5,571 bases of DNA from NCBI GenBank assembly GCA_046541715.1, contig JBKHCS010000162.1, positions 1-5,571 of the forward strand, in the 5' to 3' direction. This document shows, one piece after another, positions 1 to 5,571 of the stretch; the first letter of the stretch is position 1; every line of letters starts with the position of its first letter. The DNA is from CAYPUT01 sp046541715 (GTDB lineage: Bacteria > Spirochaetota > Spirochaetia > DSM-27196 > PWMO01). The notes below the pieces were generated by a model that worked only from the letters and a program-made list of their open reading frames with translations, made no database searches and was not told the DNA's origin. Position numbers and translations under genes: made by a program.

Positions 1-927
1 TTCCGGGACGGCAGCAAGGACGCCTACAGCCCCCGGCCGGAGGATCTGACTCCGCTACTGGAGCAAGAGAACCCCGACTACACGGTCTACAACGGCGGGG
101 AAAGCCTCGGAGCGAGCTTCTTTGTAGCCAACCAGAACCCGGAGAACATGGACCCCTTAGTCTATTCATGGTTCGTCCAAACCGAGTTCCGCCGGGCACT
201 TTCGAGCCTCTTGAACCGGGAGCGGATCGCGAATCAGGTCTACCGGGGGCTCGCCCGGCCGATGGAGCACCTCTTTGCCACTCCCAACCCCTACTTCAAC
301 GAGGAGATTACCCTAGAGTACACCTACAACCCCGATCGTGCGGTTGAGCTTCTCGAGAGCATCGGGGTTACCCGGGATTCCGAGGGCGTCATGCGGGACG
401 CCGAGGGCAACCGGATCGAGTTCGACATAAACATCGGGGCGGAGAACAATACCGGCATCGACATGGCCAATATCTTCGCCGACGAGCTCGACTCCGTGGG
501 CATTACCGCGAACGTCCGGCCCATCGATTGGCAGCAGTTGGTGGAGCGGTTATCGGTGAACTACGACTGGGAAATCGTCCTTCTCGGTGCCTGGGTCTGG
601 TACTGGCCGACCCAAGGGTCCAACGTCTGGCCCTCCTACGGGAACAACCATCTCTGGCACCCCCTCCAGGAGACCCCGGCGACCGAATGGGAGGCCCGGA
701 TCGACTACCTCTACAATGAGGGCAAGTTTACCATCGACACCGACCGGCGGCAGGAGATCTACGACGAGTTCCAGAGGATTATTCTCGAGCAGGTTCCGAT
801 GTTCTGGACCGTCCAACCCCTCGCCTTTACGGCGGTTCGGGACAAATGGGCCAATGTCTACTACGATACCCTTGGTGGACTCGACTCGACCTATCTCTAC
901 CTGAAGGAGAGCGCCGGAAGCCGGTAA
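1..927 (+). CDS. ABC transporter substrate-binding protein, family 5 (oligopeptide/dipeptide type), C-terminal part; 5' end outside window
   Basis: The reading frame is open from base 1 to TAA at 925-927, giving 308 residues; family 5 binding proteins usually have 500-600, so roughly the N-terminal 40-50%, with any signal peptide, is missing. The ATG at 148 is internal: the 49 codons before it already read like the family, with an RPEDL-type stretch, then YTVYNGGESLG and a FFVANQNP segment. Residues 63-87 hold the family's FRRALS...NRERI...VYRGLARP block, and residues 108-120 the NPDRAVELLESIG block that precedes the second lobe. Residues 198-219 are tryptophan-rich (W198, W200, W202, W210, W219), in the region where relatives line the ligand site. 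The C-terminal part has the usual RRQEIYDEFQRIILEQVP helix (residues 249-266). In this family the protein binds the solute outside the membrane and delivers it to the two permeases. The downstream B, C, D and F genes support this role. The substrate cannot be read from the sequence; peptides are the default, though nickel, sugars and other solutes occur in the family. Confidence 0.95.
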   Translation, partial: FRDGSKDAYSPRPEDLTPLLEQENPDYTVYNGGESLGASFFVANQNPENMDPLVYSWFVQTEFRRALSSLLNRERIANQVYRGLARPMEHLFATPNPYFNEEITLEYTYNPDRAVELLESIGVTRDSEGVMRDAEGNRIEFDINIGAENNTGIDMANIFADELDSVGITANVRPIDWQQLVERLSVNYDWEIVLLGAWVWYWPTQGSNVWPSYGNNHLWHPLQETPATEWEARIDYLYNEGKFTIDTDRRQEIYDEFQRIILEQVPMFWTVQPLAFTAVRDKWANVYYDTLGGLDSTYLYLKESAGSR

Positions 928-2003
928 TGCAGGCCATCAAGAATCTTATCCGTCCCCTGGGACTCGGGATCTACCGATTCCAGGCAAAGAGCCCTCTTCT
1001 TGCCTTTATCCTCGGACGGGTTATTTCCATGGTGGTTATTCTCTTCTTTCTGGGCCTCGCGGTCTTCGGCCTGATGAGCCTCTCTCCGGGAGACATCGTA
1101 GAGAACTACGTCCGGAGTCAGATGTTTATGCAGAGCGAGCTCCGGCAGGCGGATAACGTCTACACCGAAGAGGCTATCGAGACGGCGAAGGAGCGTCTCG
1201 GGCTCAACTTACCCTTCTACCAGCAGTACTTTCGATGGCTCCGGCAGGTCTTCGTAGAGGGGGACCTCGGCCGGAGTCTGCTCGCCCGGGCGCCGATCCT
1301 TTTCTTGGTCCGGGACCGGATGGTCAATTCCCTCATTCTCAACCTGATCTCCCTCTTCTTCTTGACCATCATCTCCTTCGCCCTGGGAATCTATTTCTCC
1401 AGTAAGGTAGGAACCAAGGTCGATATCTGGGCGACGGCGATCGCTCTTTTTCTGCACGCCTTCCCGGGCATTTTGCTGCTTATCCTCTTGCAGCTCTTCG
1501 CGTCGGTGTCGGGACTCTTTCCGATTACCGCCTACCCCTCCTTCCCGGCTTCCGAGGCGCCGGCGCGGTTCGCCTTTAGCTACCTCTACCACATCTTTCT
1601 ACCGCTTCTCGGCGCCTTCTTAGGGGGAATCGGCGGAACCATGAGGATGATACGGGCGACGATGCTCGACCAACTCGGGCAACCCTACATCACCTCCCTG
1701 CGCTCCCGGGGCATCGGCGAGAGGCGCATCTACCTCGCCCACGCTTTCCGGAATACCCTAAACCCCTACATCACCTCGAGTGCCAACCTCTTCGCGAGCC
1801 TTTTCTCCGGCTCCCTGATCTTGGAGATTATCTTCTCCTACCCCGGCATCGGGAGGTTGATGTACGAGGCGGTCCGGCAGGAGGACATCAACCTGGTGCT
1901 GGCGAACATCATGTTCATCAGCTTTTTGATTCTCTTCGGGATGATCGTAGCCGATATCGTGTTGGCTCTCGTCGACCCGCGGATTCGGTTCTCCAAGTCA
2001 TGA
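927..2003 (+). CDS. ABC transporter permease, DppB/OppB family
   Basis: This is a 358-residue inner-membrane permease, one half of the transport channel. The chosen start is the ATG at 927, which shares its A with the TAA of the binding-protein gene and has GGAAG at 916-920, six bases upstream. An in-frame ATG at 846 would add 27 non-family residues buried in the preceding gene, so I rejected it. The first membrane helix is about residues 31-51, followed by the family's SLSPGD motif (51-56). An external helical region contains KERLGLNLPFYQQYFRWL (88-105) and EGDLGRSL (111-118), both typical of DppB/OppB. Further membrane segments are near 134-157, 168-195, 222-240, 284-303 and 323-347. The cytoplasmic EAA loop, which docks on an ATPase subunit, is about 253-281, with G262 in the conserved glycine position (RSRGIGERRIYLAHAFRNTLNP). 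EIIFSYPGIGRL (300-311) is another family hallmark. Length is slightly above the usual 305-340, because of the N-terminal extension and external region. Confidence 0.96.
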   Translation: MQAIKNLIRPLGLGIYRFQAKSPLLAFILGRVISMVVILFFLGLAVFGLMSLSPGDIVENYVRSQMFMQSELRQADNVYTEEAIETAKERLGLNLPFYQQYFRWLRQVFVEGDLGRSLLARAPILFLVRDRMVNSLILNLISLFFLTIISFALGIYFSSKVGTKVDIWATAIALFLHAFPGILLLILLQLFASVSGLFPITAYPSFPASEAPARFAFSYLYHIFLPLLGAFLGGIGGTMRMIRATMLDQLGQPYITSLRSRGIGERRIYLAHAFRNTLNPYITSSANLFASLFSGSLILEIIFSYPGIGRLMYEAVRQEDINLVLANIMFISFLILFGMIVADIVLALVDPRIRFSKS

Positions 2004-3100
2004 AGCGCTTCCTCTGGCACCTCCGGCACCGCCCCGTGGCCTTTGCCTCGGTTGTCGTTCTGGTTCTTCTCTATGGAAGCATGCTTTTCGCGGAGTTTCT
2101 CTCGCCCTACCGTCCCCAGACCGTCTTCCGGAACCATAGCTACCACCCACCGAACGTAATCTTCTACTCCCAGGAGCTTGGCTTTCGGCCTCAGATCCAG
2201 CGGCACGTCCTGGTGGACCAACTTAACTGGCGGTACGCCCGGGTTCGAGGGGACTACGTTCCGATTCGCATCTTCGCCGAGGGGCCGAAGTACAAGCTCT
2301 GGGGCCTCATCCCCCTTAAGACCCACCTCTTCGGAACCGGAGAACGCTACGATGCCACCACCGGCGGCTGGGAGGAAGGGGGCCTTACCTACCCCGTCTT
2401 TCTGATGGGGGCCGACCACCTCGGGCGGGATATGTTCAGCCGGGTTATCCACGGGGGACGGATCTCCCTGACGATCGGCTTTATCGGGATAGCCATATCC
2501 TTGACCCTGGCGATCGTCTTCGGGGGTGTTGCCGGCTACTACGGCGGGGCGACGGATTGGATTATTATGCGGGTAGCTGAGTTCTTTATCCTGATACCCG
2601 GCCTCTACATGATTCTCTTTCTCCGGTCCATCCTCTCCCGGGACATGGACTCAGGCCAATCCTTTATTCTGATAACCGTTATTCTCTCCTTCGTCGGATG
2701 GCCCGGTAGCGCCCGGTTGATCCGGGGCCTCGTCCACAGCATAAAGCGGGAGGATTTTATCTCCGCGGCGCATCTCGACGGCGTGCCGACCTTACCGCTT
2801 CTGTTCAAGCAGATCATCCCCCAGATGTCCTCGATATTGATCGTCAGTATTACCCTCGGTATCCCCGGGTTTATCCTCGGGGAGACGGTTCTCTCCTACC
2901 TCGGGCTCGGCATCGTCGACCCGGCGGTCAGCTGGGGCTCCCTCCTAAACCGTGATATCGCCTCCTTGAGCAATCTTCGGAACTTTCCCTGGTTCCTCTG
3001 GCCCGGAGGCTTCCTCTTGGCGACCACCCTGGCCTTCAACTTTCTCGGGGACCTCCTCCGGGATGTCCTCGACCCCTACTTCCGGGAGAAAGCCCGATGA
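2000..3100 (+). CDS. ABC transporter permease, DppC/OppC family, with long extracytoplasmic insertion
   Basis: This 366-residue inner-membrane permease is the second half of the channel. The ATG at 2000 gives MKRFLWHLRHRP, a basic N-terminus before membrane helix 1 (about residues 12-32), as usual in DppC/OppC. Residues 36-136 form a hydrophilic extracytoplasmic region much longer than in E. coli DppC, which has about 300 residues in total. It includes YVPIRIF (86-92) and YKLWGLIPLKTHLFG (98-112). I recognise this as the hallmark of a known long-insert subclass. The family core follows: GADHLGRDMFSR (137-148), GGRISLTIG (152-160), then membrane segments near 155-179, 186-208, 220-236, 277-297 and 332-349. 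The EAA loop that contacts an ATPase is about 252-276 (DFISAAHLDGVPTLPLLFKQIIPQ), with the invariant glycine at G261. GETVLSYLGLG (294-304) and the terminal LRDVLDPYFR (353-362) are also family marks. It overlaps both neighbouring genes by four bases. Confidence 0.96.
   Translation: MKRFLWHLRHRPVAFASVVVLVLLYGSMLFAEFLSPYRPQTVFRNHSYHPPNVIFYSQELGFRPQIQRHVLVDQLNWRYARVRGDYVPIRIFAEGPKYKLWGLIPLKTHLFGTGERYDATTGGWEEGGLTYPVFLMGADHLGRDMFSRVIHGGRISLTIGFIGIAISLTLAIVFGGVAGYYGGATDWIIMRVAEFFILIPGLYMILFLRSILSRDMDSGQSFILITVILSFVGWPGSARLIRGLVHSIKREDFISAAHLDGVPTLPLLFKQIIPQMSSILIVSITLGIPGFILGETVLSYLGLGIVDPAVSWGSLLNRDIASLSNLRNFPWFLWPGGFLLATTLAFNFLGDLLRDVLDPYFREKAR
3084..3088 (+). promoter_or_regulatory. Ribosome binding site for ATPase D
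   Basis: GGGAG lies eight bases before the ATG at 3097, inside the last codons of permease C. It supports the ATGA-overlap start rather than an internal one. Confidence 0.6.
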
Positions 3101-4176
3101 GTAGCTACAACCAGCCGGCCGGAGACGGGCCCCTCCTGTCGGTCGACAACCTCGCCGTCGAGTTCTCCACCCCCGCGGGGCCCCTCTTCGCGGTCCGGGG
3201 CATCGGCTTCGACGTCCATCCCGGCGAGGTCCTCGGCATTGTCGGGGAAAGCGGCTCCGGCAAGAGCGTGACGGCGCACTCGATCATGCGGCTGTTACCC
3301 CAGAACGGTAGAATTTCCAACGGCAGCGTCCGGTACCGAGGGGAAGAGGTAGCCGCCTTCGAAGGCGCCCGGCTACAGTCGTTCCGGGGTGGCGATGTCG
3401 CGATGATTTTCCAGGAGCCGGGGCGTTCCTTCGATCCGATCTACTCGATCGGCAAAACCCTCGCTGAAACCATCCGGGCCCACCAACCGGACCTCGACGA
3501 GGAGGCAGTACGGGACAAATCGATTCAGCTTCTGCGGGAGGCGAACGTTCCCGAGCCGGAGCGGCGGCTGGATAACTTCCCGCATCAGTTCTCCGGGGGC
3601 CTCCTCCAGCGCGTGATGATCGCCCTGGCGCTGGCCTCGGACCCGAAGATACTGATCGCCGACGAGCCCACTACCGCCCTGGACGTAACTATTCAAGCGG
3701 GCATCATCGATCTTCTTCTCCGCCTTAAGAAGGACCGGGGGCTATCGATTCTGTTTATCACCCACAACCTGGCGCTTATTTCCAACATCGCCGACCGGAT
3801 CGTGGTGATGTACGCCGGGTTGATTATGGAATCGGGCCCTGCGGAGGAGGTCATCGCCTCTCCCCGGCACCCCTACACCCGGGCGCTTCTCGACTCACTC
3901 TTAGACCTGGGACAGCACTACACCCGGGACGTTCTTCCGACCATCCCCGGGTTGGTTCCTAATCCCTTCCGCCCGGAACCCGGGTGTCCCTTCGCCCCCC
4001 GGTGCCCCCTCGTCCGCCCGGCATGCAGAACGGAGGTCCCCCCGATAGTCTCGGAGGAAACGGCGTACCGCTGCGTGGTTCCCGGAGTCAAGGAGCCGAC
4101 CGCGGGTGCCGGAAGCGGAACCGGCGCCGCAGGCCCCCGCCCCGGGGATCAACAACCCGGGGGCGCCGATGCTTAA
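3097..4176 (+). CDS. ABC transporter ATP-binding protein, DppD/OppD family
   Basis: This 359-residue cytoplasmic ATPase is expected to pair with the F subunit encoded next and to power import. Visible motifs are Walker A GESGSGKS (50-57, with K56), Q-loop Q106 (IFQEP), signature FSGGLLQR (165-172), Walker B ILIADE with catalytic E190, D-loop ALD (194-196) and H-loop H223 (ITHN). The oligopeptide C-terminal domain starts around RHPYTRALL (257-265) and contains cysteines C297, C303, C310 and C326, spaced C-x5-C-x6-C-x15-C. In structurally studied OppD/DppD proteins this four-cysteine set holds a [4Fe-4S] cluster, so one is likely here. Minor oddities are LL in the signature where M followed by a polar or basic residue is common, and N224 after the H-loop histidine where D is common. 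Residues 333-359 are a Gly/Pro/Ala-rich tail with no recognisable domain. The start overlaps the permease C stop by four bases and has GGGAG at 3084-3088. Confidence 0.96.
   Translation: MSSYNQPAGDGPLLSVDNLAVEFSTPAGPLFAVRGIGFDVHPGEVLGIVGESGSGKSVTAHSIMRLLPQNGRISNGSVRYRGEEVAAFEGARLQSFRGGDVAMIFQEPGRSFDPIYSIGKTLAETIRAHQPDLDEEAVRDKSIQLLREANVPEPERRLDNFPHQFSGGLLQRVMIALALASDPKILIADEPTTALDVTIQAGIIDLLLRLKKDRGLSILFITHNLALISNIADRIVVMYAGLIMESGPAEEVIASPRHPYTRALLDSLLDLGQHYTRDVLPTIPGLVPNPFRPEPGCPFAPRCPLVRPACRTEVPPIVSEETAYRCVVPGVKEPTAGAGSGTGAAGPRPGDQQPGGADA
4090..4095 (+). promoter_or_regulatory. Strong Shine-Dalgarno-like AAGGAG inside the end of ATPase D
   Basis: AAGGAG lies ten bases before an in-frame GTG at 4106 and 73 bases before the ATG at 4169. 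If functional, it would favour a GTG start for ATPase F that is 21 codons longer than the one chosen. It also encodes part of ATPase D (Lys-Glu), so it could be chance. Confidence 0.35.
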
Positions 4177-5122
4177 GGTCTCCCGCCTCGAGAAGCGCTA
4201 CAACCTCCACGCCGGCTTTTTCGCCCCGGTAGGACAGTACGTTTACGCCGTAAACGGGATGAGCTTTTCGATAGAACCCGGGGAGGTCTACGGCATGGTC
4301 GGAGAGAGCGGTTGCGGCAAGACGACCGCCGCGAGGACCATCGTTCGCATGTTCGACCCCGACGGAGGAACCATCACCTTCCGGAGCGCCGAGGGGACCG
4401 AATACGACGTCGGCACCGCTCAAGGAGCCGAGCTAAAGAGCGTTCGAAGCAAGATAAAGTACATCTTCCAGGATCCGGCAAAGAGCCTCAATCCCCGGAT
4501 GAACATCAAGGACGTCCTTCTGACGGGATACCGCTACGCGCCGAACTGGCCCGGAAAGGCGGCGGCCACGAAAGAGGCGGCGGCGATTCTCGAAGAGGTG
4601 GGCCTCTCCGAGACGGATCTCGAGCGCCGTCCGGCGGACTTTTCCGGGGGCCAGCGGCAGCGCATATCCATAGCCCGGGCCCTGATCCAGCGCCCCGAGG
4701 TGCTGGTTTGTGACGAGGTCGTGTCCGCCTTAGACGTTTCGATCCAAGGCCAAATTCTAAATCTGCTGATTCGCCTGAAAAAGGAGCACGGCTTTTCGAT
4801 GCTCTTTATCGCCCACGACCTCGCGGTCGTCTCCTACATATCCGACCGGATCGGCGTGATGTACCGGGGCTTGTTGATGGAAGAAGCGCCTTCGGACCGC
4901 CTGGTCGCCGAACGCCGGCACCCTTACACCCGGCACCTCTACGACGCGCTTCCGAAGCTCGCCGCCGGGGGCGCCAAGGAAGGCTTCGGCATCAGCCCTT
5001 TCGAAGAGTCGACGGACCCGACCAAACCGCCGGTGGACGACCTCGACCTTACCGAGGAGCGTCCGGGCCTCACCGAGGTTGCTCCGGGTCACTTCGTCTC
5101 GCGGTTCTTTGCTAGCCGATAA
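4169..5122 (+). CDS. ABC transporter ATP-binding protein, DppF/OppF family
   Basis: This 317-residue cytoplasmic ATPase is the second ATP-hydrolysing subunit of the importer, the expected partner of the D subunit. The ATG at 4169 gives MLKVSRLEKRY, right where family homology begins, and overlaps the preceding gene by eight bases (ATGCTTAA). The alternative GTG at 4106 adds 21 Pro/Ala-rich residues and has a better ribosome site (AAGGAG, 4090-4095), but would overlap the D gene by 71 bases. Motifs: Walker A GESGCGKTT (45-53, K51), Q-loop Q101 (IFQDP), signature FSGGQRQR (158-165), Walker B VLVCDE with catalytic E183, D-loop ALD (187-189) and H-loop H216 (IAHD). V184 sits where many relatives have proline (DEP). 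The oligopeptide C-terminal domain begins at RHPYTRHLYDALP (250-262). It has only two cysteines in total (C49, C181), so no iron-sulphur cluster is expected, which fits an F subunit. The ending LTEVAPGHFVSRFF is usual for DppF-like proteins. The 3' end overlaps the convergent minus-strand gene by 11 bases. Confidence 0.95.
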   Translation: MLKVSRLEKRYNLHAGFFAPVGQYVYAVNGMSFSIEPGEVYGMVGESGCGKTTAARTIVRMFDPDGGTITFRSAEGTEYDVGTAQGAELKSVRSKIKYIFQDPAKSLNPRMNIKDVLLTGYRYAPNWPGKAAATKEAAAILEEVGLSETDLERRPADFSGGQRQRISIARALIQRPEVLVCDEVVSALDVSIQGQILNLLIRLKKEHGFSMLFIAHDLAVVSYISDRIGVMYRGLLMEEAPSDRLVAERRHPYTRHLYDALPKLAAGGAKEGFGISPFEESTDPTKPPVDDLDLTEERPGLTEVAPGHFVSRFFASR

Positions 5123-5534
5123 TCTCTTCGGCGGTAACACCGATCCGTCTCTTGCCGAGGAATCCGAGGGCGACCCCGGACCCCGCAATAACCAATCCCA
5201 GACCGCCAAGACCCCAGGGAACCGGGATCGGCATAGTGGTCACGAGGCCCAAAACGCCGGCGAGGAGCCCGAAAAACCCCACCCATAGCAGAACAGCCGC
5301 CAGGATTCCGACCCGTCGCCTTTTTTTCTCCAGACGCTCTTCGACAAACATCACCCAGCGGTAAAGCGTCTTGAGATCGGCGTCGGCGTCCCCTTGGTCG
5401 GGGCCCCGTTTTTCGAGCCGCCGGGCAATCTCCAGGGCCGCGTCGCCTCGCCGGAGCCCCTCGACGATCTCCGGAAGGAGCTTCTCGGCGAGGGCCGCGA
5501 GGCGGCGCTCTTTGTCGGCGACGCTCTCAGTCAT
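5112..5534 (-). CDS. Hypothetical small membrane protein with charged helical N-terminus and two-helix hairpin
   Basis: I do not recognise this 140-residue protein. It runs from ATG (5534-5532) to TAG (5114-5112). Residues 1-45 are highly charged and look helical (KERRLAALAEKLLPEIVEGLRRG). Residues 46-52 are an acidic, glycine-containing loop (QGDADAD), and residues 54-74 form another helix (LKTLYRWVMFVEERL) ending in the basic run KKRRR. Two hydrophobic segments follow, about 75-99 and 104-127, joined by a short PIPVP turn, then KRR and a short tail. By the positive-inside rule, both ends should be cytoplasmic. The composition is protein-like, and no plus-strand gene covers the region after 5122, so I accept it as real. 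It could be a membrane-anchored regulator or scaffold, but no function can be assigned. No clear Shine-Dalgarno is seen. Its ATG overlaps an upstream open frame (ATGACTGA), so it may be translated by coupling. That frame is also open upstream with no stop before the window edge, so a longer start outside is possible. It is convergent with the transporter operon. Confidence 0.8.
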   Translation of the reverse strand: MTESVADKERRLAALAEKLLPEIVEGLRRGDAALEIARRLEKRGPDQGDADADLKTLYRWVMFVEERLEKKRRRVGILAAVLLWVGFFGLLAGVLGLVTTMPIPVPWGLGGLGLVIAGSGVALGFLGKRRIGVTAEEIIG

Positions 5535-5571
5535 TGTACACCCGCGGCGCGTCGGTAGCGTCGTCGTCGGT
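5527..5571 (-). CDS. Possible 3' end of an upstream minus-strand gene (partial)
   Basis: Reading leftward from the window edge on the minus strand, one frame ends at TGA (5529-5527) after 14 open codons reading TDDDATDAPRVYND. The acidic composition looks like a natural C-terminus, whereas one alternative frame is an unlikely run of arginines. The stop overlaps the start of the 140-residue membrane-protein gene by eight bases (ATGACTGA), the same size of overlap as between ATPases D and F in this window. If real, the two minus-strand genes form an operon. The piece is too short to assign a function. Confidence 0.4.
   Translation of the reverse strand, partial: TDDDATDAPRVYND

Larger units (their letters stand above)
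2000..3103 (+). other. Run of ATGA stop/start overlaps joining permease B, permease C and ATPase D
   Basis: The start of the C permease (ATG 2000-2002) overlaps the stop of the B permease (TGA 2001-2003), and the start of ATPase D (ATG 3097-3099) overlaps the stop of permease C (TGA 3098-3100). No convincing Shine-Dalgarno sequence precedes 2000, so permease C probably depends on ribosomes that terminate on permease B and restart. ATPase D has GGGAG at 3084-3088, eight bases before its ATG. Together with the TAATG at 925-929, these overlaps suggest production of subunits in fixed proportion from a single message. The coupling itself is inferred from the layout. Confidence 0.8.

Noticed and set aside
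846..926. N-terminal extension of permease B from the ATG at 846
   Set aside because: The extra 27 residues are a shadow of the binding-protein gene with unnatural composition; the ATG at 927 sits on the stop overlap and begins a normal permease N-terminus.
148..927. ATG at 148 as the true start of the binding protein
   Set aside because: The frame is open to base 1 and the 49 codons before the ATG match the family, so the ATG is internal and the gene is cut by the window edge.
1838..2452. Long minus-strand open frame of 204 codons opposite the permease junction
   Set aside because: It lies antisense to two well-supported permease genes, has composition typical of a shadow frame in high-GC DNA, and shows no recognisable domain.
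4757..5209. Minus-strand open frame of 150 codons opposite the end of ATPase F
   Set aside because: It is antisense to the conserved Walker B to C-terminal region of ATPase F and overlaps the more convincing minus-strand membrane protein in another frame.
5311..5330. T7 run (5321-5327) as an intrinsic terminator for the operon
   Set aside because: I find no stable hairpin directly before the T run, and on the minus strand the bases encode the Lys-Lys-Arg run before the first membrane helix of the hypothetical protein.
5318..5332. A7 run on the minus strand as a programmed frameshift site
   Set aside because: The codons read GAG AAA AAA AGG, which is not an in-frame X-XXY-YYZ heptamer, and the 0 frame gives a sensible complete membrane protein.
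1..5571. CRISPR arrays, tRNA or rRNA genes, insertion sequences, toxin or defence genes
   Set aside because: Nearly every base is accounted for by coding sequence; I saw no repeat arrays, transposase motifs, inverted ends or RNA gene structure.

Overview
This GC-rich window holds most of one operon for an ABC importer of the oligopeptide/dipeptide (Opp/Dpp/nickel) family, followed by a convergent small membrane-protein gene. On the plus strand, in order, are: the C-terminal 308 residues of a family 5 solute-binding protein, whose start lies left of the window; a DppB/OppB-type permease; a DppC/OppC-type permease with a long extracytoplasmic insertion; a DppD/OppD-type ATPase with a C-terminal four-cysteine cluster; and a DppF/OppF-type ATPase. 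This is the complete A-B-C-D-F gene set, cut only at its left edge.

The operon has no intergenic space. Each junction is a start/stop overlap: TAATG at 925-929, ATGA at 2000-2003, ATGA at 3097-3100, and ATGCTTAA at 4169-4176. This arrangement predicts one transcript with translational coupling, giving the binding protein, the two-permease channel and the ATPase heterodimer from one message. The promoter must lie left of the window. I see no internal promoter and no terminator.

On the minus strand, a 140-residue protein with a charged helical N-terminus and a two-helix membrane hairpin ends inside the last codons of the F ATPase gene, an 11-base tail-to-tail overlap. Its start appears to overlap the stop of another minus-strand gene that enters from the right edge; only about 14 codons of that gene are visible.

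The organism cannot be fixed from this window. High GC, tightly overlapping genes and the long-insert type of C permease point to a free-living bacterium. The general look of the proteins reminds me of free-living spirochaetes, but this is a weak guess. The transporter belongs to a known family; nothing here clearly supports a wholly new system. The main loose ends are the substrate, the start site of the F ATPase, the unrecognised minus-strand membrane protein, and how transcription ends between the overlapping convergent genes.
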